64,000 bases of DNA from Hydrogenophaga sp040372165 (GTDB taxonomy: Bacteria > Pseudomonadota > Gammaproteobacteria > Burkholderiales > Burkholderiaceae_C), in contig NZ_BAABWG010000006.1 of NCBI RefSeq assembly GCF_040372165.1, positions 62,001 to 126,000 on the forward strand. The letters run 5' to 3'. A program made the translations under genes and the position numbers. The notes under the pieces are model-generated. The model did not search any database, was not told the DNA's origin, and saw only the letters and a list, made by a program, of their open reading frames with translations. Positions 1 to 9,561 of the stretch are shown here, one piece after another (the stretch's first letter is position 1; each line of letters begins with the position of its first letter).

Positions 1-2777
1 CCCACCTCCGCCAGCAAAGGCACCTTCAGCTCGGCGACTCCCGCCATGAGCGCAGGGATCGCCTCACGCAGCCAGTCGACCTCGTCATCGGGGACCTCAA
101 ACACCAGTTCGTCATGCACCTGCATGATCACCAGGGTTTTTCGCGCTTGCTCGTCGATGGCGTTCTGGACCGCCACCATGCTCTTCTTGATGAGATCGGC
201 CGCGGTTCCCTGCATGGGCGCATTGATGGCAGCACGCTCGGCTGCTGCCCGGCGCGGTCCGTTGGGTGAGCGGATTTCCGGCAAATACAGACGGCGACCG
301 AATACGGTTTCAACATAACCGCGTTCGCGCGCCAGGGCCCGGGTGTCTTCCATGTACTGCTTCACGCCGGCAAACCGCTGGAAGTAACGATCGATGTAGT
401 TCTTGGCTGCTGTGTTGTCGATCCCCAGTGACTTGGCCAGGCCGTAGCTGCTCATCCCGTAGATCAGGCCAAAATTGATCACCTTGGCATAGCGACGCTG
501 TTCGCTGCTGACCTGATCGGGCGCCAGCCCGAACACCTCTGCGGCCGTGGCGCGGTGAACGTCTTCCCCTGCCGTGAAGGCCTTGAGCAAGGCCTCGTCG
601 CCGCTGATGTGGGCCATGATGCGCAGCTCGATCTGCGAGTAGTCGGCACTGGCAATGACGCGCCCTTGAGGTGCGACAAACGCCTCTCGGATTTTTCGTC
701 CCTCCGGTGTGCGAATCGGGATGTTCTGGAGGTTCGGGTCATTGCTCGACAAGCGTCCGGTCACCGCCACCGCCTGCGCGTAATGTGTGTGCACACGGCC
801 TGTCCGCGGATTCGCCATGCCAGCCAGTTTGTCGGTGTAGGTGCCCTTGAGTTTGCTCAGGCTTCGGTATTCGAGAATCTTGGCCGGCAACGGATAGTCT
901 TCTGCCAGCTTTTCCAGCACTTCTTCATTGGTGCTGCGTGCCCCGGATGCCGTCTTCTTGATCGTAGGCAAACCGAGTTTGTCGAACAGCACTTCGCCGA
1001 GCTGCTTGGGCGATGACAGGTTGAAAGGTTGCCCTGCGATTTCGTAGGCCTCCTGCTCCAGCGCCACAATGCGCTGCCCCAGGTCATGGCTTTGCCTGGC
1101 CAGCGTTTCGGCATCAATGAGCACGCCGTTGCGTTCAATGCGATAGAGACGCTCGCTCGACGCCACTTCCAGCTCGTAGATGGCGCGCAATTTCTCGTTG
1201 GATTCGAGTTGGGGCCAGAGCGCCAGATGGACGTCCAGCGTCTGATCACTGTCTTCACAAGCGTATTCACTGGCCTTGTCGACATCGACCTGGGAGAACG
1301 GAATCTGACTGGCCCCCTTGCCGCACAAGCTTTCATAGCTGATGCCGCTTCGCCCCAGGTGCCGCTCTGCCAGGCTGGCCAGTCCGTGCGGCTTGTGCAC
1401 TTCCAGCACATAGCTTTGCAGCATGGTGTCGTGCACGTATCCCTGCACCTCGATGCCATGATTGGCAAAGACGTGGCGATCGTATTTGACGTGCTGGCCC
1501 AGCTTGTGGCGCGAGGCGTCCTCCAGCCAGGGTTTGAGCCTGCCCAGCACCTCGTCACGCGGCAGTTGCTCCGGCGCGCCCGGTCCGTCATGGGCCAGCG
1601 GAATGTAGGCGGCCTCGCCCGCCTTCACACTGAAACTCACACCCACAATCTCGGCGACCATCTCGTTGAGCGAAGTGGTTTCCGTGTCGAGCGCCACCAG
1701 ATCAGCGTTACGGATCTGCTCAAGCCACTGGTCGAACGTTGCCCAGTCCAGAATGGTCGTGTACGACAGTTCGCTGGCCTGGCTTTTCGGTTCGGGCTCA
1801 GCAAACAAGTCTCCCGTTGAGCCCGATGAAGACCCGCCGGACGCTGCAGTCGCCTTCGCTGCACCATTGCCTTCGTCTTCACTGCCACCTAGGCTGCGCG
1901 CCAGGCCCTTGAAGCCGTAGCGCTCGTAGAAGCCCTTGAGGGCATCGGTCTGCGGATGCCCGTTGGTCATGTCGTCCAGGGCAGGCAGCGTGGGCAAATG
2001 GGCCAGCAAATCGCAATCGGTCTTGATGGTTACCAGCGTTTTGCCCGTGGGCAGCCAGTCCAGCGCCTTGCGAAGGTTTTCCCCCACCTTGCCCTTGACC
2101 TCGTCAGCACGGGCCATGAGCTCGTCGAGCGAACCATATTCCTTGAGCCATTTGGCCGCCGTCTTGGGTCCGACCTTATCCACCCCAGGCACGTTGTCCA
2201 CCTGGTCACCCACCAGCGCCTGAAAATCGATCATCTGGGCTGGCGGCACGCCAAACTCTGCCTCGACTCCTGCTTCGTCGCGCCTTTTGCCGCTCATGGT
2301 GTCAATGATGGTGATGTGGCGATTGACCAACTGTGCAAGGTCCTTGTCACCACTTGAAACAATCACTTCCACACCCTGGTCCGCGGCTGTGCGCGCCAGC
2401 GTGCCAATCACGTCGTCGGCCTCCACGCCGGGCACATCCAGCACCTTCCACCCCATGAGCCTGACCACCTCGTGGATAGGCTCGATCTGCGCCCGAAGGT
2501 CGTCAGGCATCGGGCTGCGCTGCTCTTTGTACGCTGGATACAGCTCATCGCGGAAGGTCGGCCCTTTGGCGTCGAAGACGCAGGCAGCGTAGTCCGCCGG
2601 CACCTCCTTGCGCAAGCTGTTGAGCATGTTGATCATGCCCCTGATCGCGCCCGTGGCAGGACTGTCCGGATCCCCCGGCACGGCCCTGAGATCCGGCATC
2701 GCGTGATAGGCACGGTACAGATAGCTGGATCCATCGACCAGCAGCAACACAGCTTGTTTCGAATTTGCATCAGACAT
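1..2777 (-). CDS. polA: DNA polymerase I (3' end beyond window)
   Basis: Pol I fills gaps in repair and removes Okazaki primers. About 925 residues are visible and only the last few codons lie left of the window. All three domains can be read: an N-terminal 5' nuclease (about residues 1-290), a proofreading 3'-5' exonuclease whose DTET motif at about 362-365 retains the catalytic acids, and a polymerase with motif A DYSQIELR (about 712), motif B KVINFGLIYG (about 765) and motif C QVHDELVFE (about 888). The ATG at 2777 is the first in frame and starts MSDANSK. It is transcribed away from the DUF2782-like gene, with an 80-bp divergent gap. It is truncated by the window edge, not broken. Confidence 0.97.
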   Translation of the reverse strand, partial: MSDANSKQAVLLLVDGSSYLYRAYHAMPDLRAVPGDPDSPATGAIRGMINMLNSLRKEVPADYAACVFDAKGPTFRDELYPAYKEQRSPMPDDLRAQIEPIHEVVRLMGWKVLDVPGVEADDVIGTLARTAADQGVEVIVSSGDKDLAQLVNRHITIIDTMSGKRRDEAGVEAEFGVPPAQMIDFQALVGDQVDNVPGVDKVGPKTAAKWLKEYGSLDELMARADEVKGKVGENLRKALDWLPTGKTLVTIKTDCDLLAHLPTLPALDDMTNGHPQTDALKGFYERYGFKGLARSLGGSEDEGNGAAKATAASGGSSSGSTGDLFAEPEPKSQASELSYTTILDWATFDQWLEQIRNADLVALDTETTSLNEMVAEIVGVSFSVKAGEAAYIPLAHDGPGAPEQLPRDEVLGRLKPWLEDASRHKLGQHVKYDRHVFANHGIEVQGYVHDTMLQSYVLEVHKPHGLASLAERHLGRSGISYESLCGKGASQIPFSQVDVDKASEYACEDSDQTLDVHLALWPQLESNEKLRAIYELEVASSERLYRIERNGVLIDAETLARQSHDLGQRIVALEQEAYEIAGQPFNLSSPKQLGEVLFDKLGLPTIKKTASGARSTNEEVLEKLAEDYPLPAKILEYRSLSKLKGTYTDKLAGMANPRTGRVHTHYAQAVAVTGRLSSNDPNLQNIPIRTPEGRKIREAFVAPQGRVIASADYSQIELRIMAHISGDEALLKAFTAGEDVHRATAAEVFGLAPDQVSSEQRRYAKVINFGLIYGMSSYGLAKSLGIDNTAAKNYIDRYFQRFAGVKQYMEDTRALARERGYVETVFGRRLYLPEIRSPNGPRRAAAERAAINAPMQGTAADLIKKSMVAVQNAIDEQARKTLVIMQVHDELVFEVPDDEVDWLREAIPALMAGVAELKVPLLAEV

Positions 2778-2856
2778 GCACGCATTGTCCTAGAAAGCGG
2801 CAGCCGTGCCGCAAAGTCCGCCCTTGACCCTCCGCACAAAGCCCTACAATGCGATC

Positions 2857-3225
2857 ATGACTGCCAGCAAAGCCCTTTTCCGCCATAGCGCCTGTATCGC
2901 CAGCCTTGTCGCCGCGACGCTGACGTTGCCTGTGGCTGCCCAGACAGCCGACACCTCCGCTGCACAGGAAGCGCCGGCTGCTTCGCCAGCAGAGGCCGAT
3001 ACCGGCATCGAGACCAAGGCTGAGTACATCCACCACGAAGACGAGCAGACCAGCATTGACGAGGTCCGCATCGGAGGTGAGACCCGCAGCATCCGTGTCC
3101 AGCCCAAAAGCGGCGCACCCGGCTACGAGATTTCCCCTGCCGCCCCCGGTCGCTCCGGGGCTGTCAGCGACCAGAACAGCCAGGGAAATTCTGGCCGCAG
3201 CCGCTGGCGTATCCTGAATTTCTGA
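2857..3225 (+). CDS. Exported DUF2782-like protein
   Basis: A 122-residue protein of unknown function. Residues 1-28 form a signal peptide ending in VAAQ, followed by an Ala/Glu-rich linker and then a compact C-terminal region with DEVRIGGETRSIRVQPKSG and a GYEI strand. This layout resembles the small DUF2782 proteins commonly found between polA and thrB in betaproteobacteria; that assignment rests on sequence resemblance and gene order. The ATG at 2857 is preferred to an upstream in-frame ATG (2806) because the signal peptide begins directly there. It lies 67 bp upstream of thrB and is probably co-transcribed with it. Confidence 0.75.
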   Translation: MTASKALFRHSACIASLVAATLTLPVAAQTADTSAAQEAPAASPAEADTGIETKAEYIHHEDEQTSIDEVRIGGETRSIRVQPKSGAPGYEISPAAPGRSGAVSDQNSQGNSGRSRWRILNF

Positions 3226-3292
3226 CCTCCGTTTCATCTTCCGCTGTTGCGGCTGATTTCCTCCGCTCTCCGCTTTCCTTTCTTTCTCCGGC

Positions 3293-4300
3293 ATGGCTGT
3301 CTATACGGAAGTCGCATTTGGCGACGCCGCTGCGCTTGTTGAGCGCCTCGGCCTTGGGGTTCTGACCGACCTCAAAGGCATCAAAGGTGGCATCGAAAAC
3401 ACCAACTACTTCATCACCTGCGAGCATGAGAACGCCAGCCACGAGCATGTGCTGACCATCTTCGAGCGGTTGAGCTTTGAGCAGTTGCCCTTCTACCTGC
3501 GTCTGATGAAGCACCTGGCGGGCAAAGGCATTCCGGTGCCGGAGCCTGTCATTGACGAAGCGGGTGAAGTGGTTCATCGGCTGCACGACAAGCCGGCGGC
3601 CATCGTCAACAAACTCGCTGGCCGCAACCAGTTGGCCCCCGAGGCCGCACATTGCGCCGCCGTCGGTGAAATGCTGGCACGCATGCATCTGGCCGGTCGC
3701 GACTTTTCCATGGGCCAGCCCAACCTGCGGGGCTTGCAATGGTGGAACGAAACCGTCCCTGTGGTGTTGCCTCACCTCAGCGACAGCCAGGCTTGCCTGA
3801 TCGAGGGTGAGCTGGCGTACCAGAACCATGTCGCGTCCAGCACAGCGTATGCCGCATTGCCCCGTGGACCCGTGCATGCCGACCTGTTCCGCGACAACGT
3901 CATGTTCGAAGGCGACAAGCTCTGCGGCTTCTTCGACTTCTATTTCGCCGGCGTCGACACCTTTCTGTTCGACATCGCGGTGTGCCTCAACGACTGGTGC
4001 ATCCGACATGAACCCGACAACCATGCCGGTGCAGATGGCGAGCGGCAACTGCCGCTCTACGAGGCCTTTCTGAGCGCCTACGAATCAGTCAGGCCACTGG
4101 AGGCCGCCGAGCGTGCTCTGCTACCCGCCATGGAGCGCGCGGCCGCACTGCGCTTCTGGATCTCCCGTCTGTGGGATTGGCACTTGCCGCGCGATGCGAG
4201 CATGCTCGAACCTCACGACCCCCGCCACTTCGAATACGTGATCCGGCAGTGCCTCTCACGCCTGGGTGCTTTGCCAGTGGTCAGCGAAGCCGCCGCATGA
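3293..4300 (+). CDS. thrB: Homoserine kinase, aminoglycoside-phosphotransferase fold
   Basis: Phosphorylates L-homoserine to O-phosphohomoserine, the penultimate step of threonine synthesis. The 335-residue protein is the APH-fold ThrB type found in Pseudomonas and betaproteobacteria, not the GHMP-kinase type of E. coli. Evidence is the Brenner-like catalytic motif HADLFRDNV at about residue 196, followed by the metal-binding FFDFYFAG segment at about 213, and the N-terminal GGIENTNYF nucleotide-loop region. Its TGA overlaps the next gene's ATG (ATGA), indicating translational coupling to the membrane protein. Confidence 0.93.
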   Translation: MAVYTEVAFGDAAALVERLGLGVLTDLKGIKGGIENTNYFITCEHENASHEHVLTIFERLSFEQLPFYLRLMKHLAGKGIPVPEPVIDEAGEVVHRLHDKPAAIVNKLAGRNQLAPEAAHCAAVGEMLARMHLAGRDFSMGQPNLRGLQWWNETVPVVLPHLSDSQACLIEGELAYQNHVASSTAYAALPRGPVHADLFRDNVMFEGDKLCGFFDFYFAGVDTFLFDIAVCLNDWCIRHEPDNHAGADGERQLPLYEAFLSAYESVRPLEAAERALLPAMERAAALRFWISRLWDWHLPRDASMLEPHDPRHFEYVIRQCLSRLGALPVVSEAAA

Positions 4301-5115
4301 AACTCAACAAGGTACCGGCACGCACTGGGCTGACCTGGATAGGACTGGGTTTCCAGACCTTCCGGCGCCAGCCTTTTGCGCTGGGTGGCATTTTCTTTTT
4401 GTGCTTTGGACTGAGCCAAGTGCTTCAGCTCCTGCCGATTGTGGGTACCGTCAGCTCGCTGGTACTGGCTCCAGCGCTACAGCTGGGCATGTTCAGCGCT
4501 GCAAGAAGAGCCGTTCAGGGTGAGTTCCCCATGCCCTCCACGGCGTTCGAAGGCCTTGCCGCGGGCCCCGGCCGGCGTCACATGCTGGTGCTGGGCGCCA
4601 TGTTTGCCACCATCATGATCCTGCTAGTACTGTTTTTGCAGCTGATCGTCCCCATGGGCGAGATCAACGTCGCCGCTGACGCAGAAAGCACGGTGCCGCC
4701 GGAAGTCATGGCCGAGGCCGTTCTACAGGCCATCAACCCTGTGGCCGTGCTTCTCTTCACTGTGCTCTCTCTTCTCATCTACCTGGCGTTCTTCCATGCG
4801 CCGGCCCTGACCCACTGGCACGGCGTTCCGCCAGTCAAGAGCCTGTTCTTTTCCGTGACAGCGCTCTGGGCCAATGCAGGCGCCGTGATGGTCTTCCTGC
4901 TGGCCTGGGCTGGCATCGGTTTGCTCGCTGTCGGCATGTCGCTTCAATTCGGCCTGCTTCTGGGCGGCAAGGCTGGCGCCAGCTCTTTTGTGGCTGTCAG
5001 CATGCTCATGCTCGCTGCCGTGTTCTCCATCTCGTCGTACTTCTGCTATCGCGACAGCTTCATCGCGGATACAACAGCTCAACCCCTGCCTGACGCAGGA
5101 AACGACCCCACGTAA
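4297..5115 (+). CDS. BPSS1780-like integral membrane protein
   Basis: A 272-residue polytopic membrane protein of unknown function. It starts MKLNKVPARTGLTWIGLG and has hydrophobic segments at about 27-65 (probably two passes), 95-117, 147-167, 193-213 and 220-248. The N-terminal motif and spacing resemble the uncharacterised BPSS1780 family of betaproteobacteria. The ATG at 4297 overlaps the thrB stop, which supports this start over longer in-frame extensions. It is followed 28 bp later by the M48 peptidase. No catalytic or ligand residues suggest an activity. Confidence 0.75.
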   Translation: MKLNKVPARTGLTWIGLGFQTFRRQPFALGGIFFLCFGLSQVLQLLPIVGTVSSLVLAPALQLGMFSAARRAVQGEFPMPSTAFEGLAAGPGRRHMLVLGAMFATIMILLVLFLQLIVPMGEINVAADAESTVPPEVMAEAVLQAINPVAVLLFTVLSLLIYLAFFHAPALTHWHGVPPVKSLFFSVTALWANAGAVMVFLLAWAGIGLLAVGMSLQFGLLLGGKAGASSFVAVSMLMLAAVFSISSYFCYRDSFIADTTAQPLPDAGNDPT

Positions 5116-5143
5116 ATCTAAAGTGCTCATCCTCTGCGACACT

Positions 5144-7051
5144 ATGGGGATGGATCATCAGGAGTACATGAGCCAGTTGCGGCTCAGCGAAATCGAGGCA
5201 CAAAGCCATCCTGCGAGCTACCGGCGAAAAACGCTCTGGTTCGCATGGCTGGGCTATGGCTATGCCATTCTGAGCATCGTGTTCGGTCTGGCCCTGGTCG
5301 CCCTGGCCCTGTGGCTGTTCAGCGAAGGCAGAAGCTATTTCGCCGCGACCAATGCACTGATTGGTGGTGTCTTCATTGCCTGGGTGGCCATCTCCTCCGT
5401 TTTGCAGGCTTTGCCTGAACACCATGGCATTGAAGTCACGGCTGACGAAGCACCGGAGCTCTTCAAGCTGCTCGAGAAGATTCGCCGCAGGCTCAAAGGC
5501 CCGAGCATTCATCGTGTGCTGGTGGATGATCAGTACAACGCCAGCATCAGTCAGGCGCCCCGCTGGGGACTGGTGGGCCCGACCCGGAACACGTTGTGCG
5601 TGGGCCTCCCATTGATGATGGCTCTTGACCGCAACCGCCTGACAGCTGTGCTGTCCCACGAGTACGCCCACCTGCGAGGCGGCGACGGTTCGCTGGCCAC
5701 TTTCCTCTATCGCACCCGCCGGACCTGGAGCAAGCTGGCCGAACACTTTGTGGACGACGACGGCAAAGACCGAGACCTGTACAGCGCTGCCACGCGGGGG
5801 TTTCTCAACTGGTATGCCCCACGCTTTCTGGCACGAAGCTTTGCGCTTGCCCGCCAGGAGGAGTACACCGCCGACCGACTGGCAGGCGAACTGGTTGGCA
5901 TGGACACCCAGATAGGTGCGCTGATGGAGATGCGGCTGCGCAGTGCCCAGATGAATCGCCGCTTCTGGGAACGTTTCTGGGCGATGGCCCCCAAGCATGA
6001 GCTGCCCCCGAAAAAGCCTTGGGCATGGGCGCTCGGTGGTGACTTGCCTCCTCCATTGAAGTCGGACATCGAGAAGGCCATGGACAGCGTTCGTGTCGAA
6101 GTCGCCCGGCACGACGACACCCATCCGACGACCCGCGAGCGCGTCAAGGCCCTGGGCGGAGAGCACCGGTTTCCCGGCCTGTCCAAGACTGGGTGCACCA
6201 AGCTTCTGGGACCGGCGCTGGATCGCATTGCCGAGGTCTTTGATACCCAGTGGTGGCAGGCCCACCATGGCGTGTGGAAGGAGGCATACCGCACCGGCCA
6301 GCGTGACCTCGCGAAAATTGCAGAACTCAAGCCCGAGATACCCAACCTGGGCGCGGCGGACCTTGTCCGGCTGGCGCGACTCGTCGCTCGCACCAAAACA
6401 CCCAGCAAAGCCATTGCGCTGTATCAGGCCGCCATCGAGCGCGACCCCGACAATGCCGAGGCACGCTGGAAACTGGCCATCGACGCGGCCGAACGCAACG
6501 ATCTGGCTGCCTTGGGAGACCTGGCCATCGTGGCGCGCCAACAGCCCCACATGGGCTATGCAGCCGCCCGCGCTGCACTGGAGCTGATTGAGCGCCAGCC
6601 CTACGAAGGCAATCTGGGTGACATGCGACGCGAGTGGAAAGAAACCTTGCACCGCATGGAAGCACTGGAAGATGACGCCGATTCGGAGGTCAGTGGCGAA
6701 GCCCTGCTCGACCACCTGGCACCACACGATCTGTCGCCAGACGAAGAGCAGGATGTATGCGACTCGGCTCGTCTGATGCCCCAGGTGCGCACCATCTGGG
6801 TCATGAGGCGCCCGGTCAAGGCATTGCCCGGACGCCGCCAGTACGTGATCGTGGTGGAGTTCCGCCGAGGCCCGGGTGCCGTCATGGTGCCTCTGGACGA
6901 AGTGGCAGACCGCATCGACCTGCCAGGTCCGGTCTGGGCCATCGAAGACGACGACCTCAACGATGAGAGCCTGGAGGGCCGACAGTTGCCCCTGGCTGAC
7001 CCTGTTTATCCCCCCAGGCATAAGCCGGAAGCCGGCAGCAGTGCTCATTGA
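5144..7051 (+). CDS. Membrane-anchored M48-family metallopeptidase with TPR-like C-terminus
   Basis: A predicted zinc metalloprotease of 635 residues. Two N-terminal transmembrane helices (about 27-50 and 62-85) precede a gluzincin domain with zinc motif HEYAH at 172-176 and a downstream EEYTADRLA segment (about 239) that would supply the third ligand, as in the HtpX/Ste24 family. Residues from about 420 to 520 contain TPR-like helices (ALYQAAIERDPDNAEARWKL). The substrate is unknown, though quality control of membrane proteins is usual for the family. The start is uncertain: ATGs at 5144, 5150 and 5168 are in frame, and an AGGAG lies just ahead of 5168. Confidence 0.85.
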   Translation: MGMDHQEYMSQLRLSEIEAQSHPASYRRKTLWFAWLGYGYAILSIVFGLALVALALWLFSEGRSYFAATNALIGGVFIAWVAISSVLQALPEHHGIEVTADEAPELFKLLEKIRRRLKGPSIHRVLVDDQYNASISQAPRWGLVGPTRNTLCVGLPLMMALDRNRLTAVLSHEYAHLRGGDGSLATFLYRTRRTWSKLAEHFVDDDGKDRDLYSAATRGFLNWYAPRFLARSFALARQEEYTADRLAGELVGMDTQIGALMEMRLRSAQMNRRFWERFWAMAPKHELPPKKPWAWALGGDLPPPLKSDIEKAMDSVRVEVARHDDTHPTTRERVKALGGEHRFPGLSKTGCTKLLGPALDRIAEVFDTQWWQAHHGVWKEAYRTGQRDLAKIAELKPEIPNLGAADLVRLARLVARTKTPSKAIALYQAAIERDPDNAEARWKLAIDAAERNDLAALGDLAIVARQQPHMGYAAARAALELIERQPYEGNLGDMRREWKETLHRMEALEDDADSEVSGEALLDHLAPHDLSPDEEQDVCDSARLMPQVRTIWVMRRPVKALPGRRQYVIVVEFRRGPGAVMVPLDEVADRIDLPGPVWAIEDDDLNDESLEGRQLPLADPVYPPRHKPEAGSSAH

Positions 7052-7116
7052 TACCCGATAGCTCAGGTCGATGAACCTTGCGTGGCATCGGGATGACTCG
7101 CATGCCCAAGAGCAAT

Positions 7117-9492
7117 TCAGTCGATCGGTGTGAGCTTGGCCACCGACAAGGCCAGCCACTTGGTTCCATGCCGCGGAAAGTGGATCTGGGCTCGTGCGTC
7201 ATCGCCCGTGCCTTCAATGGCCTTGACCTGTCCTTCGCCAAATTTGTTGTGAAACACGGCCTGCCCGGCGCGCAAAGCCACACCCCGGTCGGCTGGTTCG
7301 ACGGGAGCAGACACGGGCTTGTCCAGCCAGCCATCCGACCATGCCGGCTTGAGGCGTGAGCCAGCACCACCGCCCAAGCCCATTCCGCCCCCAAACCCGG
7401 CCGCCTGTTGCTGCGGAGACAACCATTTCAGGCACTCGGGCGGCAGCTCGTCAAAGAACCGGCTGCGCACGTTGTAGCGTGTTTGCCCGTGCAGCATGCG
7501 GGTTTGCGAGTGACTGAGATACAGACGCTGACGTGCGCGCGTGATGGCCACATACATCAGGCGCCGCTCCTCCTCCAGACCGTCACGGTCGCTCATGGAG
7601 TTCTCGTGCGGAAACAATCCCTCTTCCAGTCCGGTGATGAAAACAGCATCAAACTCCAGGCCTTTGGCCGCATGCACAGTCATGAGCTGCACGGCCTCCT
7701 GCCCCGCCTGAGCCTGGTTGTCACCCGCCTCCAGTGCAGCGTGCGTCAGAAATGCCACCAATGGGCTGAGGGTCTCGCCAGTAGCCTCCTCATCCAGTGG
7801 CTCCAGTGCTTCGTCGACCTGGGCCAGCGTCGGGTCGAGGCCCTGACTCACCGGGCTTTGCGTCAGTGCATTGCCCAACTCATCCACAGGGAGAGCCACC
7901 GCGTCCTTGCCGAAGCCCTCCAGCGACACAAAGCTCTCGGCCGCGTTGACCAGTTCTTCCAGGTTTTCAACGCGATCCTGGCCGTCGCGCTCGGCACGAT
8001 AGTGCTCCAGCAGTCCGCTGTGGTCCAGCACCAACTCGATGATTTCGCGCAAGGTCATGCCATCGGTGCGCTCCCGCATGACATCCAGCCTGGTCACGAA
8101 GCCACCGAGCGCCACCCCTGCTCGACCACTGACTGAACTCACCGCATCGTGCAGGGAGCACCCGATGCTGCGCGCCGCATCTTGCAGCTGTTCCACGCTG
8201 CGCGCGCCAATGCCCCGGGCGGGAAAGTTGCAGACCCGAAGAAAACTGGTGTCGTCGTGCGCGTTCTCGAGCAAGCGCAGATAGGCCAGTGCGTGCTTGA
8301 TTTCGGCGCGCTCAAAGAAGCGCAAGCCGCCATACACCCGGTAGGGCATTGCCGCGTTGAACAGCGCTGTCTCCATCACCCGGCTCTGCGCGTTGCTGCG
8401 ATAGAGCACCGCCATTTCGCTGAGCTTGAGGCCATCAGCCTGCAGCTGGCGCATTTCGTCAACCACCCATTGCGCTTCAGCCAGATCGCTGACCGATTCA
8501 AAGACGCGCACAGGCTCGCCGGCACCAGCTTCCGTCCGCAGGTTCTTGCCCAGGCGGCCACTGTTGTGACTGATCAGCTGATTGGCCGAATCCAGAATGT
8601 TGCTGCAGCTGCGGTAGTTCTGCTCCAGCTTGATCTGGTGCTGGACCTGAAACTCGCGGACAAAGTCCGCCATGTTGCCCACGCGTGCGCCACGGAAGGC
8701 GTAGATGCTCTGGTCATCATCACCCACGGCGAACACCGCGTTGCCACTGGCAGGCATGCCCTCGAGCGCAGGGGAAGAAAACATCTTGAGCCACGCGTAC
8801 TGCAGACGGTTGGTGTCCTGAAACTCGTCGATGAGGATATGCCTGAAACGGCGTCGATAGTGTTCGCGAATCGGGTCGTTGTCGCGCATGACCTCATAGC
8901 TGCGCAACATCAACTCCCCGAAGTCCACCACCCCTTCACGCTCGCACTGCTGCTGGTAGAGGTCATAGATCTCCACCTTGCGGCGCGTTTCCTCGTCGCG
9001 CACCGAGATGTCGCGCGGGCGCAGACCTTCTTCCTTGGCGCCGGAAATGAACCACTGCAACTGTTTCGCAGGGAAGCGTTCGTCATCCACTCCATGCTGT
9101 TTGCACAGGCGTTTGATGGCTGAGAGCTGGTCTTGCGTATCCAGAATCTGGAACGATTGCGGCAGATTCGCAGATTTGTGATGTGCACGCAGGAAACGGT
9201 TGCACAGTCCGTGAAACGTACCGATCCACATGCCTCTTACGTTCACAGGCAGCATGGCGCCGAGGCGGGCCATCATTTCCTTGGCCGCCTTGTTGGTGAA
9301 GGTGACCGCCATGACACCTCCCGGCGAGACCTGCCCACTCTGCATCAGCCAGGCGATGCGTGTGGTCAGTACCCGCGTTTTGCCCGACCCTGCGCCCGCC
9401 AGAATAAGAGCGTGCTCGGCCGGCAGTGTCACCGCTGCGGCCTGTTCCGGGTTCAGGCCGGAAAGCAAAGGGGAAGCATCTTCAGAAAACAT
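7117..9492 (-). CDS. uvrD: DNA helicase II, UvrD
   Basis: A 3'-5' SF1 helicase for nucleotide-excision and mismatch repair, 791 residues. Visible motifs are Walker A AGAGSGKT at 32-39, motif Ia VTFTNKAAKEM, Walker B DEFQDTN at about 221, motif III GDDDQSIYAFRGA at about 257, and motif V/VI elements VHAAKGLEFDAVF (about 600) and VAITRARQRLYL. The ATG at 9492 begins MFSEDASPLL, directly upstream of the NPEQ Q-motif. The C-terminus carries the expected UvrD/PcrA-type small beta domain (VFHNKFGEGQVKAIEG). Domain order and length are normal for UvrD. Confidence 0.96.
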   Translation of the reverse strand: MFSEDASPLLSGLNPEQAAAVTLPAEHALILAGAGSGKTRVLTTRIAWLMQSGQVSPGGVMAVTFTNKAAKEMMARLGAMLPVNVRGMWIGTFHGLCNRFLRAHHKSANLPQSFQILDTQDQLSAIKRLCKQHGVDDERFPAKQLQWFISGAKEEGLRPRDISVRDEETRRKVEIYDLYQQQCEREGVVDFGELMLRSYEVMRDNDPIREHYRRRFRHILIDEFQDTNRLQYAWLKMFSSPALEGMPASGNAVFAVGDDDQSIYAFRGARVGNMADFVREFQVQHQIKLEQNYRSCSNILDSANQLISHNSGRLGKNLRTEAGAGEPVRVFESVSDLAEAQWVVDEMRQLQADGLKLSEMAVLYRSNAQSRVMETALFNAAMPYRVYGGLRFFERAEIKHALAYLRLLENAHDDTSFLRVCNFPARGIGARSVEQLQDAARSIGCSLHDAVSSVSGRAGVALGGFVTRLDVMRERTDGMTLREIIELVLDHSGLLEHYRAERDGQDRVENLEELVNAAESFVSLEGFGKDAVALPVDELGNALTQSPVSQGLDPTLAQVDEALEPLDEEATGETLSPLVAFLTHAALEAGDNQAQAGQEAVQLMTVHAAKGLEFDAVFITGLEEGLFPHENSMSDRDGLEEERRLMYVAITRARQRLYLSHSQTRMLHGQTRYNVRSRFFDELPPECLKWLSPQQQAAGFGGGMGLGGGAGSRLKPAWSDGWLDKPVSAPVEPADRGVALRAGQAVFHNKFGEGQVKAIEGTGDDARAQIHFPRHGTKWLALSVAKLTPID

Positions 9493-9561
9493 GTGCGTGC
9501 GGTGCAGGGTCGTGAGAGGCAGTCAGTCAGAACAATGGCCAGTGCAGGATCCGGGAGCCGG

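Noticed and set aside
1..2777. polA as a broken gene
   Set aside because: The frame is open to the window edge and all motifs are present; only the last few residues are outside.
5060..7159. A long minus-strand open frame of 699 codons
   Set aside because: It is antisense to the M48 peptidase gene, which has clear HExxH and TPR motifs; the antisense protein has no recognisable domain and is a high-GC artefact.
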